Positions 11,090 through 21,038 of a stretch of 64,000 nt of DNA are shown one piece after another. The position numbers and the translations under genes are program-made. Numbering within the stretch: the first letter of the stretch is position 1; every line of letters starts with the position of its first letter. This stretch comes from Branchipolynoe longqiensis (lineage: Eukaryota; Annelida; Polychaeta; Phyllodocida; Polynoidae), in NCBI GenBank assembly GCA_030323885.1, contig CM059198.1:10392462-10456461 (forward strand), in the 5' to 3' direction. The notes below the pieces were generated by a model. It worked only from the letters and a program-made list of their open reading frames with translations. It was not told the DNA's origin and made no database searches.

Positions 11090-11825
11090 GGGCCCGTATG
11101 CATGGAGCGGTGTTAGTGGCATGTGGTGTTAAGGCTCTAACACTGGGTAGCTATCACCGTTTATCGGCGGCGTCGAGAACTATGTCAAGCCGTATGCATG
11201 GGCACCTAAACGGTGAGTGTTAGCTAAATGTGAATGTATTTATAGATTTGGGAAATCCCTCTGCGTTTGTAGCCATATATTAGGCTCAAATCTATTGAAT
11301 GCGATCATATTTAACAGAATTATATACGCAATAAGTGACATTTAAGCAAATTAACCCTAAAAACAAAGCGATATTAACGCAGCAGCCGCATTGGCGGCGA
11401 TATTAATTGTTATATTTTCGAATCAAAGAACGTAAAGTAAACAAATCGCCGCCGGCGCCGCTTTCCATACTGGCGGCGGTGGCGGTTTGTTTACTGTACG
11501 TTCGTCGATTCGAAAATATAAGTATTAATATCGCCGCCAATGCGGCGGTAGCCTTAATAACGCTTCGAATTTAGGGTTAAATCGATCAAATTTCACTTAT
11601 TGCGTATGTAATTCTGTTAAATATGATAGCATTGAGTAGATTTGGGTTCCATGCTGACACTAACACCGCTGTAAACCAGATATGATCGGAGTTAGAATTT
11701 CCGAGTTTAAACACTCGGTGTTAGGCCTAACACTGCTCCATGCATACCAACTTGTCCACGCTAAACCAGAAATCCCGCGCTAAATGCGTTTTGCCTCCTA
11801 ACACTGCTCCATGCATATGGCCCCT
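11090..11825. mobile_element. fold-back (long inverted repeat) element inside the LINE
   Basis: About 736 bp inserted in the LINE reading frame between codons of a KSR-CLKG segment. The terminal inverted repeats read gggcccgtatgcatggagc on the left and its reverse complement (with one or two changes) on the right. Nearly the whole interior is symmetrical: 11290-11345 mirrors 11575-11645, and 11375-11455 mirrors 11480-11560, around a GC-rich centre of ggcggc motifs. ctgg occurs at both edges, so the target duplication is 2-4 bp. No transposase is present. Confidence 0.85.
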
Positions 11826-12981
11826 GGACTTTAAATACTTAATATGAGGGATAAAAGATAATTTGTTGTCAAAGATGACTCCTAAAATCTTGGTCTCTTT
11901 GACAACTTTTATGGGATCATTTCCAATTGTTAAATTAGGTTCATGGTGCAAAGTCTGTAAAAGACAAAAGTGCATGCAAACGGTTTTCGATTTGGAGAAT
12001 CTAAAACCATTTTCCATTGCCCATGAGGAAAGGCTATTTATGTTTAATTGGAGCTGCCGTTCTATAGTGTTCATATTTTTACCTTTATAACATATTAAAA
12101 AGTCATCTACATAGAGACTGCAGGATACAGTACTCTTTATGGATTTTACTATATTGTTAATTTTAATGCCAAAAAGGCTAACAGATAGAATGTTACCCTG
12201 AGGTACACCCATCTCCTGATCAAAAGGATCAGAGAGGGTAGCATTGACCCAAACTCTAAAGTTCCGGTTTGATAAAAATTTAGAAATGAAAATGGGCAAG
12301 CGCCCTCTAAACCCCATATTGAACAAATCCTTCAGGATGCCGTACTTCCATGTCATGTCGTACGCCTTTTCAAGGTAGAAAAATACGGACACGACATGTT
12401 CTCTGTTTATGAAGGCATTTCGAACGAATGACTCCAATCAGACCAACTGGTCAAGCGTACTCCTCCCCCGCCTGAAACCACACTGGAAGTCGGTCAGATG
12501 GTGCTCCGAATCCAGGATCCAGACGAGGCGATCGTTAATCATTCGTTCGAAAGTTTTGCAAATGCAACTTGTAAGCGCTATCGGGCGGTAGTTCCCGGGC
12601 TCCTTATGGTCTTTCCCCGGTTTGGGGATGGGAATAATGATGGCCTCTTGCCAGGAGGTTGGGATGTCTCCCATGCGCCAAATATTATTAAAAAGGTGCA
12701 GAAGCAGTTCTATTGGTGCTGGTGGGAGGTGTTTTAAAAATTGGTAGTGTGTTTTGTTTGTTTGTTGTTGTTTTACGTCCTAGCAACATCTAAGGTCATA
12801 TCAGGACGGAGTGTATTTTGTCTGGACCTATTGCAGTGTCGTGCGATCTATTTAAAGCATGCTTTAATTCATCTATTGTTAAAAAACTATTGTAGTGCTC
12901 AGTGTTATTAGATTTGAAATTGATAGAATGTTGTTCCAGGCGCAACTTCATCTGCGCAAAAGCCGGAAGGCAGTTTTGCAC
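11826..12981 (-). pseudogene. LINE reverse transcriptase domain
   Basis: Minus-strand reading from 12981 gives LTIDELKHALNRSHDTAIGPDKIH (RT motif 0/1 region), then 12438-12674 IIPIPKPGKDHKEPGNYRPI (motif 2 region) and FQCGFRRGRSTLDQLV. Next, 11826-12437 has FYLEKAYDMTWKYGIL (motif A; usually F-D-EKAYD), MGVPQGNILSVSLF (motif B) and SLYVDDFLIC (motif C with the catalytic DD). The domain would copy LINE RNA into DNA at the nicked target. One frame change occurs near 12437, and a SINE tail interrupts the front at 12757-12809. Confidence 0.9.
12746..12820 (-). mobile_element. 53-bp SINE-A tail insertion, target duplication present
   Basis: 12757-12809 contains only the SINE-A 3' end in reverse orientation, with the closing stem CGTCCT (12776-12781) and AGGACG (12803-12808). 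It is flanked by agtgtgttttg (12746-12756) and agtgtattttg (12810-12820). It lies within the LINE reading frame. Confidence 0.88.
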
Positions 12982-13037
12982 AGATGAGATCTGGGAGAAA
13001 GTACTGGTAAGAAGGTTGGCTATGTCGGTTACGGAAG

Positions 13038-13907
13038 TTAAATATTATTGTGTTTTAGGTGTTGGACCGATGATCCAGGATATTTTTGTTTTATTTTCCG
13101 GATCATGGTCCATACTTTAGAAAGTGGGGTGCGAGTGGTTATGCTGGAGACATATTGTCTCCAACACAGCCAGCTTGCCTCCCTAATAATTTGGCGAGCC
13201 CGAGCCCTTAGAATTTTAAAGCGAAAGTGGTTCTCGGCGGTAGGCCGCCGGAAGAACACACATTGCGCCCTTTTCCGCTCATTGATAGCATTCTTACAAG
13301 TTACATTAAACCAAGGATTTGTTATATGTTTTGGAAATGCCAAGGTCTTAGGAATGGTTTCCTCTGCAATCGACCCCAAGATCTCTGTGAATGTGATTTT
13401 GGCCTTTTAAAAATTAATACGTGTCTATTGACACCTAACTGATTGTATGCTTTTACATTATATGTAAAGGCGATGGTTGAAAAAAAAAAAAAAAATCTCG
13501 CCGTGAATATGGCCTATGCTGCCGACACGGCGTAAAGAAACCACCAATCAATCAATCTCTGAATGTTTTCATTGCAACAGGATCATTGCGGGCTACTCCC
13601 ATGAACCTCTCACGGACGAGTGACTGGAACAGTGACCAGTCGGCTTTGCTCAGCCGCCAGCTTGGTTCCTTCCGGTTACGAGCTGGTCCCTTAGTCATAA
13701 TCACAATAGGGAAATGGTCACTTCCACAAAGGTTGTTCCAGACTCTCCATGAGAAGTCCAGCAGGAGACCCGGTTGCAAAATAGTGAGGTCGATTGCAGA
13801 GCAGGTCCCATACCCAGGATGAACATAAGTATGGGACCCATCATTCAGAAAGCTTAAAGCGCGATTGCTTAGGAAATTCTTAACTCCCCTAAATTCTTAA
13901 CTAACTT
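13038..13907 (-). pseudogene. LINE endonuclease C-terminal part and linker
   Basis: The minus-strand reading begins in the endonuclease (SNRALSFLNDGS, then AIDLTI), continues as WNNLCGSDHFPIVI (the SDHFPI motif carrying the catalytic Asp-His pair of EEP endonucleases), and then reaches the linker WFNVTCKNAINERKRA before the RT. It is interrupted by a tail insertion at 13395-13554. The 5' part of the endonuclease is missing, which is normal 5' truncation from incomplete reverse transcription. Confidence 0.85.
13380..13566 (+). mobile_element. 160-bp LINE 3'-end copy inserted in opposite orientation
   Basis: 13395-13554 matches the 3' untranslated end of the surrounding LINE (mirror of 9492-9660), including cttttacattatatgtaaag, an A-run and the AATC tail, but in + orientation. 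The hairpin CGCCGTG (13499-13505) and CACGGCG (13526-13532) is perfect. Flanks atctctgtgaatgt and atctctgaatgt form the target duplication, differing by two bases. The LINE family inserted into its own copy. Confidence 0.9.
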
Positions 13908-13908
13908 T

Positions 13909-14630
13909 AGTCATCAGGAAGCTGTGACTAAAGACAAGTCAAAGTGGCAAGCACCCATGTAAGTTGAATTTGAGTCTTTACAAAAGTACAAGGTATGGGA
14001 CTTGGTGCATCTTCCTGAGGGTCGTAAGGTTGTTGAAGGAAAGTGGGTCTATAAAACCAAAGTAATGCCGGAAGGGGAGATAGAAAGCAATAAGGCTAGG
14101 CTCATTGCACAGGGCTTCAGTCAACAGTATGGGATGGACTACAATGAAACATTCTGTCCAGTTGTCAGGGTTGAGTCTGTATGTGCAGTGCTTGCTCTCG
14201 CTTCAAATAACCTCTTGCACCAGGTGGGTGTTACCACTGCCTTTCTCAATGGGACCTTAGAGGAAGAGGTCTGTCTATATGAATCAGCCCGAGGGCTTTG
14301 TGAAGAAAGGTGAAAAGAATCTTCTGTGCAAGTTAAGGAAGAGCAAATGTGGTTTGAAACAATCTCAAAGATGCTGGAGCACTGCTTTTGACAGACACCT
14401 ATCAATCTTGTACAGTCTAATACAGCTCCAGAAGGAAAGGAGATTGTGGCTGTCTATGTTGATGACATTATAATCGCCACTGAGACCGAGTGGATGATGA
14501 ACAAGATGAAGCGATGCCTATCTCAGAAGATTGAATTCAAGGATCTAGGTGAACTGAAATCCTTCCTAGGAGTACAAGTAAAGCAATCTTTTGAGGGAAT
14601 ATGGGTTGGGTAGCCCGGATACACCTTGAA
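13909..14630 (+). pseudogene. Ty1/Copia reverse transcriptase part
   Basis: Continuation of the Copia element after the LINE. 14002-14313 reads VVEGKWVYKTKVMPEGEIES, KARLIAQGFSQQYGMDYNET and FCPVV, the Copia RT N-terminal signature, then TTAFLNGTLEEEV (motif A; the usual aspartate is T here). A frameshift at about 14278 leads to MNQPEGFVKKGEKNLLCKL (Copia Q-PEGF) and another to the YVDDIIIA motif C near 14455-14480. It stops abruptly at about 14630 within a Copia PGYT-K motif, where GC-rich DNA of a different element begins. Confidence 0.9.
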
Positions 14631-15366
14631 AGTCGACGACTGCGAGGCCCGCATCGCCCGCCCCACCCTCGGGAAGCGGGAGCTACAAAGCCTCCTGGGC
14701 CGCCTCAACCACGTCAGCAGCTGCGTACTCCCCGGCCGGAAGTTCATGGCCTGGCTCCTCGGGGCTCTGCGCAGCTGCTTCAAGGCCGCCACCCTTACCC
14801 TCGCCGACGACGCCCTCCGGGACCTCAGGTGGTTCGCCGCATATGGCCGGATCTCCAACGGCCTCTGTCTTCTCCGGGCCCCGGAGGGCCGTCGCGTGGT
14901 AATCGAGTGCGACTCCTGCCTCACCGGCGGAGGGGCCTACTCCTGCACGCACTACTACGCCCGAGGGTACTCCGCAGATTTCCAGGCGCGCTTCCCCTCC
15001 ATCCATGAGCTCGAGGCGGTGAACCTCGTCGTCGCCCTCCGCTTCCTCCTCCCGGACGACATCGCGGGGGCGACGGTGGTTGTCAATACGGATAACATGG
15101 CATCCGCCGCCGCGCTCGAGTCGGGGCGCGCCCGAGACCCTACCCTCGGGACCTGCGCGAGGGAACTCTGGTTGATGGCGGCCACGGGATCCTTCGAGCT
15201 GCGCATCGCCCACAAACCCGGGGCGGACCTCCTCCTCGCCGACGCCCTCAGCCGGGCCCACCTCGCCGGCCCCTGGGCCGAGACGGCTCGGACCGAGGTG
15301 GCCCGCCTCAGGCTCCTGCCCACCCACGCCTGTCATGATGCCTTCCCTTTCTACCCCGGCCTCTAG
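14626..15366 (+). CDS. YR-element RT thumb and RNase H
   Basis: An uninterrupted 246-codon frame, though it starts in the Copia/YR junction, so the first codons may be foreign. TLGKRELQSLLGRLNHVS near residues 16-34 is the connection motif of DIRS/Ngaro reverse transcriptases (RELQSLLGRLN). The RNase H carboxylates are visible: RRVVIECDSCLTGGGAY (first Asp), HELEAVNLVVAL (Glu), VVVNTDNMASAAAL (second Asp) and LLADALSRAH (last Asp, ADALSR motif). The four conserved positions suggest a once-active domain. The polymerase active site (YxDD) is missing upstream. It overlaps the next ORF by 32 bases in another frame. Confidence 0.85.
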   Translation: MKVDDCEARIARPTLGKRELQSLLGRLNHVSSCVLPGRKFMAWLLGALRSCFKAATLTLADDALRDLRWFAAYGRISNGLCLLRAPEGRRVVIECDSCLTGGGAYSCTHYYARGYSADFQARFPSIHELEAVNLVVALRFLLPDDIAGATVVVNTDNMASAAALESGRARDPTLGTCARELWLMAATGSFELRIAHKPGADLLLADALSRAHLAGPWAETARTEVARLRLLPTHACHDAFPFYPGL

Positions 15367-16265
15367 GTTTCCCCTCTGCCGAGGTCGCCCGGCGACCTGG
15401 AGGAACCGCCGCCGCCAAGCCGAGGACTTCGTGGCCTGCGCAGTCACCCGAGGCGTGGACCCCCTCGCGCCGTCAGCTTTCGACGTCGCCGCCTTCACCG
15501 CCGTCCTCTTCGGCCGCGCCCTCGCCCCGGCTTCCGTCAAGAACGCCGTCTCGGGGGCGCGGTCCTGGGTGGAGGGGGCGGGGGGCCTCACCTCGCGCTT
15601 CGAAGCTCGCCTCGCCAAGGACGTGTGTCGGGGGGGGGGGGAACGCACCTCCATGCACGTCCCGCGCCAGGCCCCTCCCCTGACCCCGCATCACCTTGCT
15701 CTCGCCATCGCCCACCTCACGCGAGCGGGCCCTGCTTCCCTCGTGCCTCGGGCCGCCCTCCTCCTCGGGTACTTCGGGATGCTCCGACAGTCGAACCTTC
15801 TGGCCCCGAGCCCCGAGGGTTGGGGCGGCCCCCATACCCTCACCCGTGCTGATGGCCGCCCCACGCCCAGGGGCCTCCGGCTTCTCATTAGGAGCTCCAA
15901 CACCATCTCCGGCCCCTCGGGTGCGGTCGCCCTCTTCGTGCCTGCCACCCCGGGATCTACCCTCTGCCCCGTCTCGGCCTGGCAGAGTGCCCTCGCCCAG
16001 TGCCCGGCGCCTCCCGACGCGCCGGCTTTCATCATGCCCTCTGGCCGGCCCCTCGACCCGCGCTCCCTCACCGCACTCCTGAGGGGCGCCCTGCAGGCCC
16101 AAGGGGTGCCGGCCCCCGATACCTTCACTCTCCACAGCCTCCGCCGAGGCGCCGCGCAAGCCTGCCAGCACGCCCCTCACGGATATCATGGCCCAGGGCA
16201 CCTGGACCTCTGAGGCGGTGCATTCATACGTGCCCCGCCTCGCCCCCTCGGGCGCGCCTCGAGCC
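15335..16265 (+). pseudogene. tyrosine recombinase (YR) of the GC-rich element
   Basis: The 292-codon frame 15335-16213 starts at ATG 15335. Recombinase landmarks: a SAM-like N-terminal DNA-binding part (RRRQAEDFVACAV ... SVKNAVSGARSWVEGAG), the first catalytic arginine in LLLGYFGMLRQSNLL (about residue 150), and the HxxR box in TLHSLRRGAAQACQ (about residue 265). The frame then ends early. The adjacent frame, after a one-base shift near 16175-16190, continues with GTWTSEAVHSYVPR, which supplies the tryptophan and the catalytic tyrosine. The recombinase would integrate a circular DNA intermediate. A 12-base G-run near 15630 is another fragile point. Frameshift or sequencing error cannot be told apart here. 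Confidence 0.85.
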
Positions 16266-16274
16266 CTCTCCTCT

Positions 16275-17118
16275 GCTTTGGTGGAGGGCTCCTCGGCGCC
16301 CCCCCCCCCCCTCACATGAACTCCTAAAAAGATCGAACTTTGACTTTGCTCCTTATGGGCCTTCTACCTAGTTATCTTGTGATTGCCTTGTTGCTCCTCA
16401 TGAGCCTCCTCACTGTACCTTGTAGTTATCCCTCTATTTGCTTTGTTGCTCCTCATGAGCCTCCTCACTGTTATCTTGCTATGTTTCTGCCGGAGGCGTA
16501 CCAATAAATGCCTCTTTTTTCCACTTCCGCCTTGCCTTCTTCCTTTTCGCGCATCGGTCGTAATGCGAGCATTGCGCTTGATGCGTGGAGAGGAAGAGAC
16601 CCTTCCCCGCCCCCCGGGTCGTCGCGCAGCATTCGTACCTCCCTCGACGTCCGCCTCTCAGCTTTCTCCCTCGCCCTCCCCCGGGCCTGCTGCTTTCTCA
16701 CCTCCCCTGCCATCGCCCTCCTGCTTTCCCTTATAAGGCCGCCCGCCGGCCTCCCTCAGTCACTCGCCCTCCAGCCTCCTCGACGCTCTGCCTTTTTCTT
16801 CCACCCACCCACCCAACTCTCTTTTTACACCTCCTCTTTCTTTCAGCTGGTGGAGGGCTCCTCGGCGCCCCCCCCCTCACATGAACTCCTAAAAAGATCG
16901 AACTTTGACTTTGCTCCTTATGGGCCTTCTACCTAGTTATCTTGTGATTGCCTTGTTGCTCCTCTGAGCCTCCTCACTGTACCTTGTAGTTATCCCTCTA
17001 TTTGCTTTGTTGCTCCTCATGAGCCTCCTCACTGTTATCTTGCTATGTTTCTGCCGGAGGCGTACCAATAAACGCCTCTTTTTTCCACTACCGCCTTGCC
17101 TTCTTCCTTTTCGCGCAT
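16275..17118 (+). repeat. split direct repeats B1-A2-B2 of the YR element
   Basis: B1 and B2 both begin near ggtggagggctcctcggcg, share atgaactcctaaaaagatcg and end with ccttttcgcgcatc. Each carries an AATAAA (16503-16508; 17067-17072). A2 begins ggtcgtaatgcgagcattg and has a TATA-like TTATAAGG at 16731-16738. A therefore looks like the promoter block and B like the polyadenylation block. A2 also ends in a pyrimidine-rich stretch and cag just before the B2 start. Confidence 0.88.
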
Positions 17119-17341
17119 CATGGTGAAACAAGACCAAGAAGACACTGCCAGTCAGTACTAGATATAGTGATTCGAAAAGAGAAAACTATACACTTTCAAA
17201 GAAAAGAAATCCAAGATGTTGAAAGCCAGGTCAAAGGAGGTAAATAAGAGAAGAAATTGCAGCCATCGTGTTTGGCTTGGAAGTGCCTCCTGGTTTCCTA
17301 GTTGAGTTTTGAACCATGTATGGTGGAATAGTTGTTATTAG

Positions 17342-18204
17342 TAGGTACTCCAAACTGAATTTTTCTTTTCATGAAATCAATTTGCAAATGGTACAGTTAA
17401 AAAGCTCATCATTCTGATTACAAATATATATAATATTTGTCCTTGAGTTATGAATTTTTGTATATTTAATTTTTGCCCTTACTTTTACACAGATATTTCA
17501 TGATTCTGCAAATGCTTAAATCCTGATGTTTGAGGCTGCCTGCTGAAGGCAAATTACATTTTAATCACATCATTATTCTTTTAACTTATTATTTCAAGTG
17601 CAGATTCTAATCTCAATTTATTTTCAGACTTTACAAATAAATATTTGTTGAGCAATTTGACATCAAACATGGCAAATCGTGTGATTCTCACTAACTATCC
17701 ATGATCAAATCTTTAGATAATGAATATATGTGGTTCTATCTGAGATATTGACTTGATTTTTGTATCAAAATGATCAGAATCAAATATCTATAATGTGATT
17801 CCATTGCCTAGAAGCTATATCCACATTTAAAAGTTTGGTTGCTCTAATTAGCTTACCCATTCTATGGTTAAGTGCAAACTGCTGAGAGTGAGTGCTAAAT
17901 GGTGGTTAACAATCTACACAGATTTCTAGAGAAAGAATTTTTCTATGTAATATTATATTTTTCACAAAAAATATTTGGGAAAATCATGTTTTACGATGGT
18001 TCCAAAGTTTTCAAACCTCAATTTTTCTAATTTTTTCAGCCTGAAGTTGGTCATGATGGATACAAAACTAAAGCTAGTGATCTATACTTTACTGTGAAAG
18101 TAGTTATTTTTAGCTCTGACTCGTAGCAGACAACGTTCAAAGAGAGCAAGTCTCCTATTTTTCCTGTGGCCAGTCAGCAACCAATCCTTTGTTTGGAGTA
18201 CCGT
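17342..18204. mobile_element. AT-rich DNA transposon remnant with short TIRs
   Basis: The left end taggtactccaaactg and the right end (tttggagtacc at about 18192-18202) are inverted copies. The interior is AT-rich with no open transposase. The left 190 bp is repeated at about 41548-41705 (tccaaactga, gcaaatggta, gagttatga-like motifs). Confidence 0.65.
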
Positions 18205-18493
18205 TTATTAGGAAAGGGACTAAGGTCAAAGGTGTTGACAGAAGAAAACAAACAGTTTAGAGCTCAGTTCTGTGAAGATTGGCCAGGATGAGTGGACGTA
18301 GGTGAACACTCCGATGGTTAAGAACTGGAAGATGAGGCCGGCATTATGGACGTTTATGAGGAAAGCATAAAGACACTGGGTGCCCTTTATTTGAGAGCGG
18401 TGAGGTGTGACTAACTCGAAATGTAGAGCTATGGGTGTGGCACTGGCAAAAGAGGCGGCCATCATTCAGTGGCTTTAAATGCCACCAGAGAGT
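18205..18493. other. unassigned intron sequence
   Basis: A minus-strand open stretch (18226-18465) contains a hydrophobic run (GLIFQFLTIGVFTYV) and could be a fragment of a membrane protein pseudogene, but I do not recognise it. Confidence 0.3.
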
Positions 18494-18610
18494 GGGATAT
18501 AGCTCAGGCAGTAGAGTGCCCACTTGTGAAGGTGTGGATCTTTCTATCAATCCTGCTTATTGGACACATTTGCAGTTTGGACTATTTTCCGTTCCAACCA
18601 GTTGTAGACT
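18494..18610 (+). mobile_element. SINE-B head fragment
   Basis: Begins gggatatagctcaggcagta with a tRNA-like A-box and a B-box-like region (gtggatctttctatcaatcc), then passes into a SINE-B body (ttccgttccaaccagt). It is cut off where Gypsy copy 1 begins. The bodies at 28.4 and 36.3 kb continue from about this point. Confidence 0.65.
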
Positions 18611-19262
18611 CTAGGTCTATTGTGGTAAAGATGTTAGCTCCATGAAGTTGATAAAAAATATCCTGTATCCTGGCCAGAGGATAATCATCTTTAGTTGTTA
18701 CTGCATTAAGCTTACTATAGTCTTTACAAAGACATATAGTACCATCCTTTTTTTGTCACTATTGTGACAGGTGAAGTCTAATTCTAAGACTACCTGCAAT
18801 TCCTTTATCTACCTTTAGAACCTTATCCATGGATGAATAATATCACATAATGAAACAAATTTCTCTTTATAACTAATTTCAGCTGCACAAATTTCCATTA
18901 CATCTGTCCCTATAAGCATATGAAAACTCAATGACTCATCTACAAAAAACGGACATAGCGTATCATAAATTGAAATATACGCTATACCTATACTCGGATT
19001 CAAATGCCCTGATAGTGATCTCAATCTACTACATCGGATACACTGATGGCAACCAAATATTGGAAAACAGGTAAATGTATCAAACTTTTAGCCGCACCTG
19101 AGTCTACAAGACCAGATAAATTAAACCTCTCAAATTCAATTTGAATCGAAGGACGTGCACCAAGTGTGCTATTTAGTTTCCAGATGGTGTAGTACCGCTC
19201 ATACTAATCTCAGTTAGCAATTTTAATTTATACAGACAATCCCGCAACATGTGTGCTTCATT

Positions 19263-19686
19263 GGTTGTAATGCTTGCATTGCGTTTGATTCGCGGCGGGG
19301 AAGGAGGACCCTTCCCCAGCGGCGGTTGCCATGACGTAGCCTCCCCATGCCTTCCTGGCCTTATAACCCTGCCCTCCGGCTGCCTCCAGCCACTCCCTGT
19401 CCAACCCCGCCACGCGCTCTCCTCCAGCCTCCAGCCTTTTTCTCCACCCACCCACCCAAACTTCTACCTATATTTCCTTAGGTGGAGGGGTCCTCGGGGC
19501 TGCCTCTCCCTCACTGACTTTTAGCCTCCTTATGAGTTTACTCTTCACACTGTTATTCCATTTTCCTTGTTCTCCTGTAATTATCCTCTTACCATGTATT
19601 ACCCTGTATTATCCTGATTGCCTCGCACTTTAAATAAAAGTGCTTTTCTCCACATCTGCCTCCTCGTTCCTTCCTCGTCGCACATC
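19263..19686 (+). mobile_element. solo A-B repeat of the GC-rich YR family
   Basis: 424 bp beginning ggttgtaatgcttgcattg and ending cgtcgcacatc, with TATA-like TTATAACC at 19361 and AATAAA at 19633-19638. It is equivalent to one A2-B2 unit of the larger YR elements and contains no ORF. It interrupts Gypsy copy 1. Copy 2 has the uninterrupted site at about 53297-53315 (gtgtgcttcattacataagc), showing a near-precise insertion with no evident long target duplication. Confidence 0.85.
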
Positions 19687-19689
19687 CAA

Positions 19690-21010
19690 TAAGTAACACA
19701 AAAATGTACGCTTTACCGCTGTTCTACGTCTTCTCTGTCCATAGACATTATTTTTCTGAATCTGCCGATCCGCGTGAGGCGTGCTAATTGGTAGTGCCTG
19801 CGTTCCCGCATGAGGTGGAAAATTCCTATAGACCCCCTGCTGTTGCATTGACAGTGTATGACTGGCAGTGTGCTGTGCCACTGAAGCGATACCAATCAAA
19901 TCCGCATTCTCTACCCCCACCGGCTGCTCTACCCGGACGCGTGGAAATCCAACACGTGTGCCACGGTTGTAAGAATGGACATTACCCTGCGTTGCAGCAT
20001 TCACACTATTTAATGCCAAATTTTCTGAAATTCCACTGCCCAGTGACAAATCAGTTATATACTTCCTCAGAGACTTCATCTCACCCTGTAGCGATCTCAT
20101 TACCTGAATATCTGTGTTAGACGTTTTAGAACCTTGCGAAGCAGAAGATGAACCGGAAAAATCTAATGCTGTACTATCTAAGCTATCAATCTCCTCACAA
20201 ATTGTTAATCTTCCATTACATGCCCTAGCACGCCTATGCTGTCTACTTACAGACCTATCACTTAGTATTGACATAGCAAAAGCATCTTCTATGGTTTTTG
20301 GTCAGTTAGTCTCGATGTACCACATAGTATTGTCGTCTAATAATGAATCTAGAAATCTAGACAGTCGAATCTCGAATGGATCAGTGCCCAACACTGCATT
20401 CGTCAAATCCCAGCCCATAGCTGCCGCTGTTTTAAAGCTGCCACCATCTCACCCTCTTCCTGTTTCATAGATAGAACAATTCGCTTCAAATGTGAACGTT
20501 AATCAGCAGTTAATGTTAGAGTATAAGCAATAACTTCCTTAATTTGCTTCCAGGATTTTGCGTTTTCATGCTGAAATGCAGTGAACAATACCTCATGCAA
20601 AGTACCTGTCGCATTAGATAAAGCAAACCGAATAATATCAAGGTCAGAAACCCCAGAAAGAGTACCAATTCGCTCAATCAAATCCATCCAGTTGCCTAGA
20701 GCACCTCTATCCGACCCGTCTAGTGAGGGTACAGATCTCCAATACGCTTCTAATGACCGACAACGTATCTCCCTCCACCTGTAATAATTCTTGTGCCTCT
20801 CTGCGCTCTTCCCTCTGCTCTCTCGTCTCTGTCCTGTCCCTAATCTGCTCTAACCTCGCCTCCTGCTCTGCCTTAAGAGTACCTAATTTTATAGCCATAA
20901 ACTTTGCCCATGCTTCTCCTAACTGCGTTTCACTCGAAAAGTTGCCCACGGTGCACTTACCTTTAAACCAGTGGGTAAAGTCACCACGTAAGGAATCCTC
21001 AATCAAATGT
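19690..21010 (-). pseudogene. Gypsy copy 1 gag
   Basis: Minus-strand frames give a gag-like protein in pieces: MPLTHLIEDSLRGDFTHWF and a charged helical stretch of RE repeats (about 20780-20900), then a capsid-like part (MDLIERIGTLSGVSDLDIIR, 20499-20687), then 19630-20274 (RSVSRQHRRARACNGRLTIC onward). Gag forms the particle that packages element RNA. The frames shift at least three times compared with the paralogous copy at 53.3-54.6 kb, which has its own separate breaks. Confidence 0.75.
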
Positions 21011-21038
21011 GTAAGTGGCATCTTCAATATGCTATTGT

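Larger units (their letters stand above)
9492..13908 (-). mobile_element. I/Jockey-like LINE with RNase H, 5'-truncated, inside Copia
   Basis: Read on the minus strand from 13908 to 9492 it gives the end of an EEP endonuclease, a linker, a reverse transcriptase, an RNase H, and a 3' end with an AATC repeat. It sits within the Copia element, flanked by near-identical agtcgtcagg (9482-9491) and agtcatcagg (13909-13918), the expected target duplication. It carries three later insertions (11090-11825, 12757-12809, 13395-13554). RNase H downstream of the RT is typical of I-related clades. The coding regions carry several stops and frameshifts. Confidence 0.9.
14631..17118 (+). mobile_element. GC-rich Ngaro-type YR retrotransposon, 3' half
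   Basis: Base composition changes sharply at about 14630. The element contains an RNase H, an overlapping tyrosine recombinase ORF and then three repeat blocks: B1 (about 16275-16555), A2 (16556-16845) and B2 (16850-17118), where B1 and B2 are near-identical direct repeats. This B1-A2-B2 arrangement is the 3' part of the split direct repeats that define Ngaro elements. The 5' half (A1, ORF1, most of the RT) is missing. A related element with A1 and ORF1 lies at 49.4-52.1 kb. The right edge is gcgcatc at 17118. Confidence 0.85.

Noticed and set aside
14683..15654. Long minus-strand ORFs (up to 323 codons) opposite the RNase H and recombinase genes, and similar ones at 15473-16315 and 50397-51545
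   Set aside because: GC-rich DNA leaves few stops on the opposite strand; these show no motif, while the + strand carries clear RNase H, recombinase and ORF1 landmarks.
18226..18465. Minus-strand ORF resembling a small membrane protein
   Set aside because: Only one hydrophobic stretch with loose similarity to known small membrane proteins; I could not identify a family or splice context.
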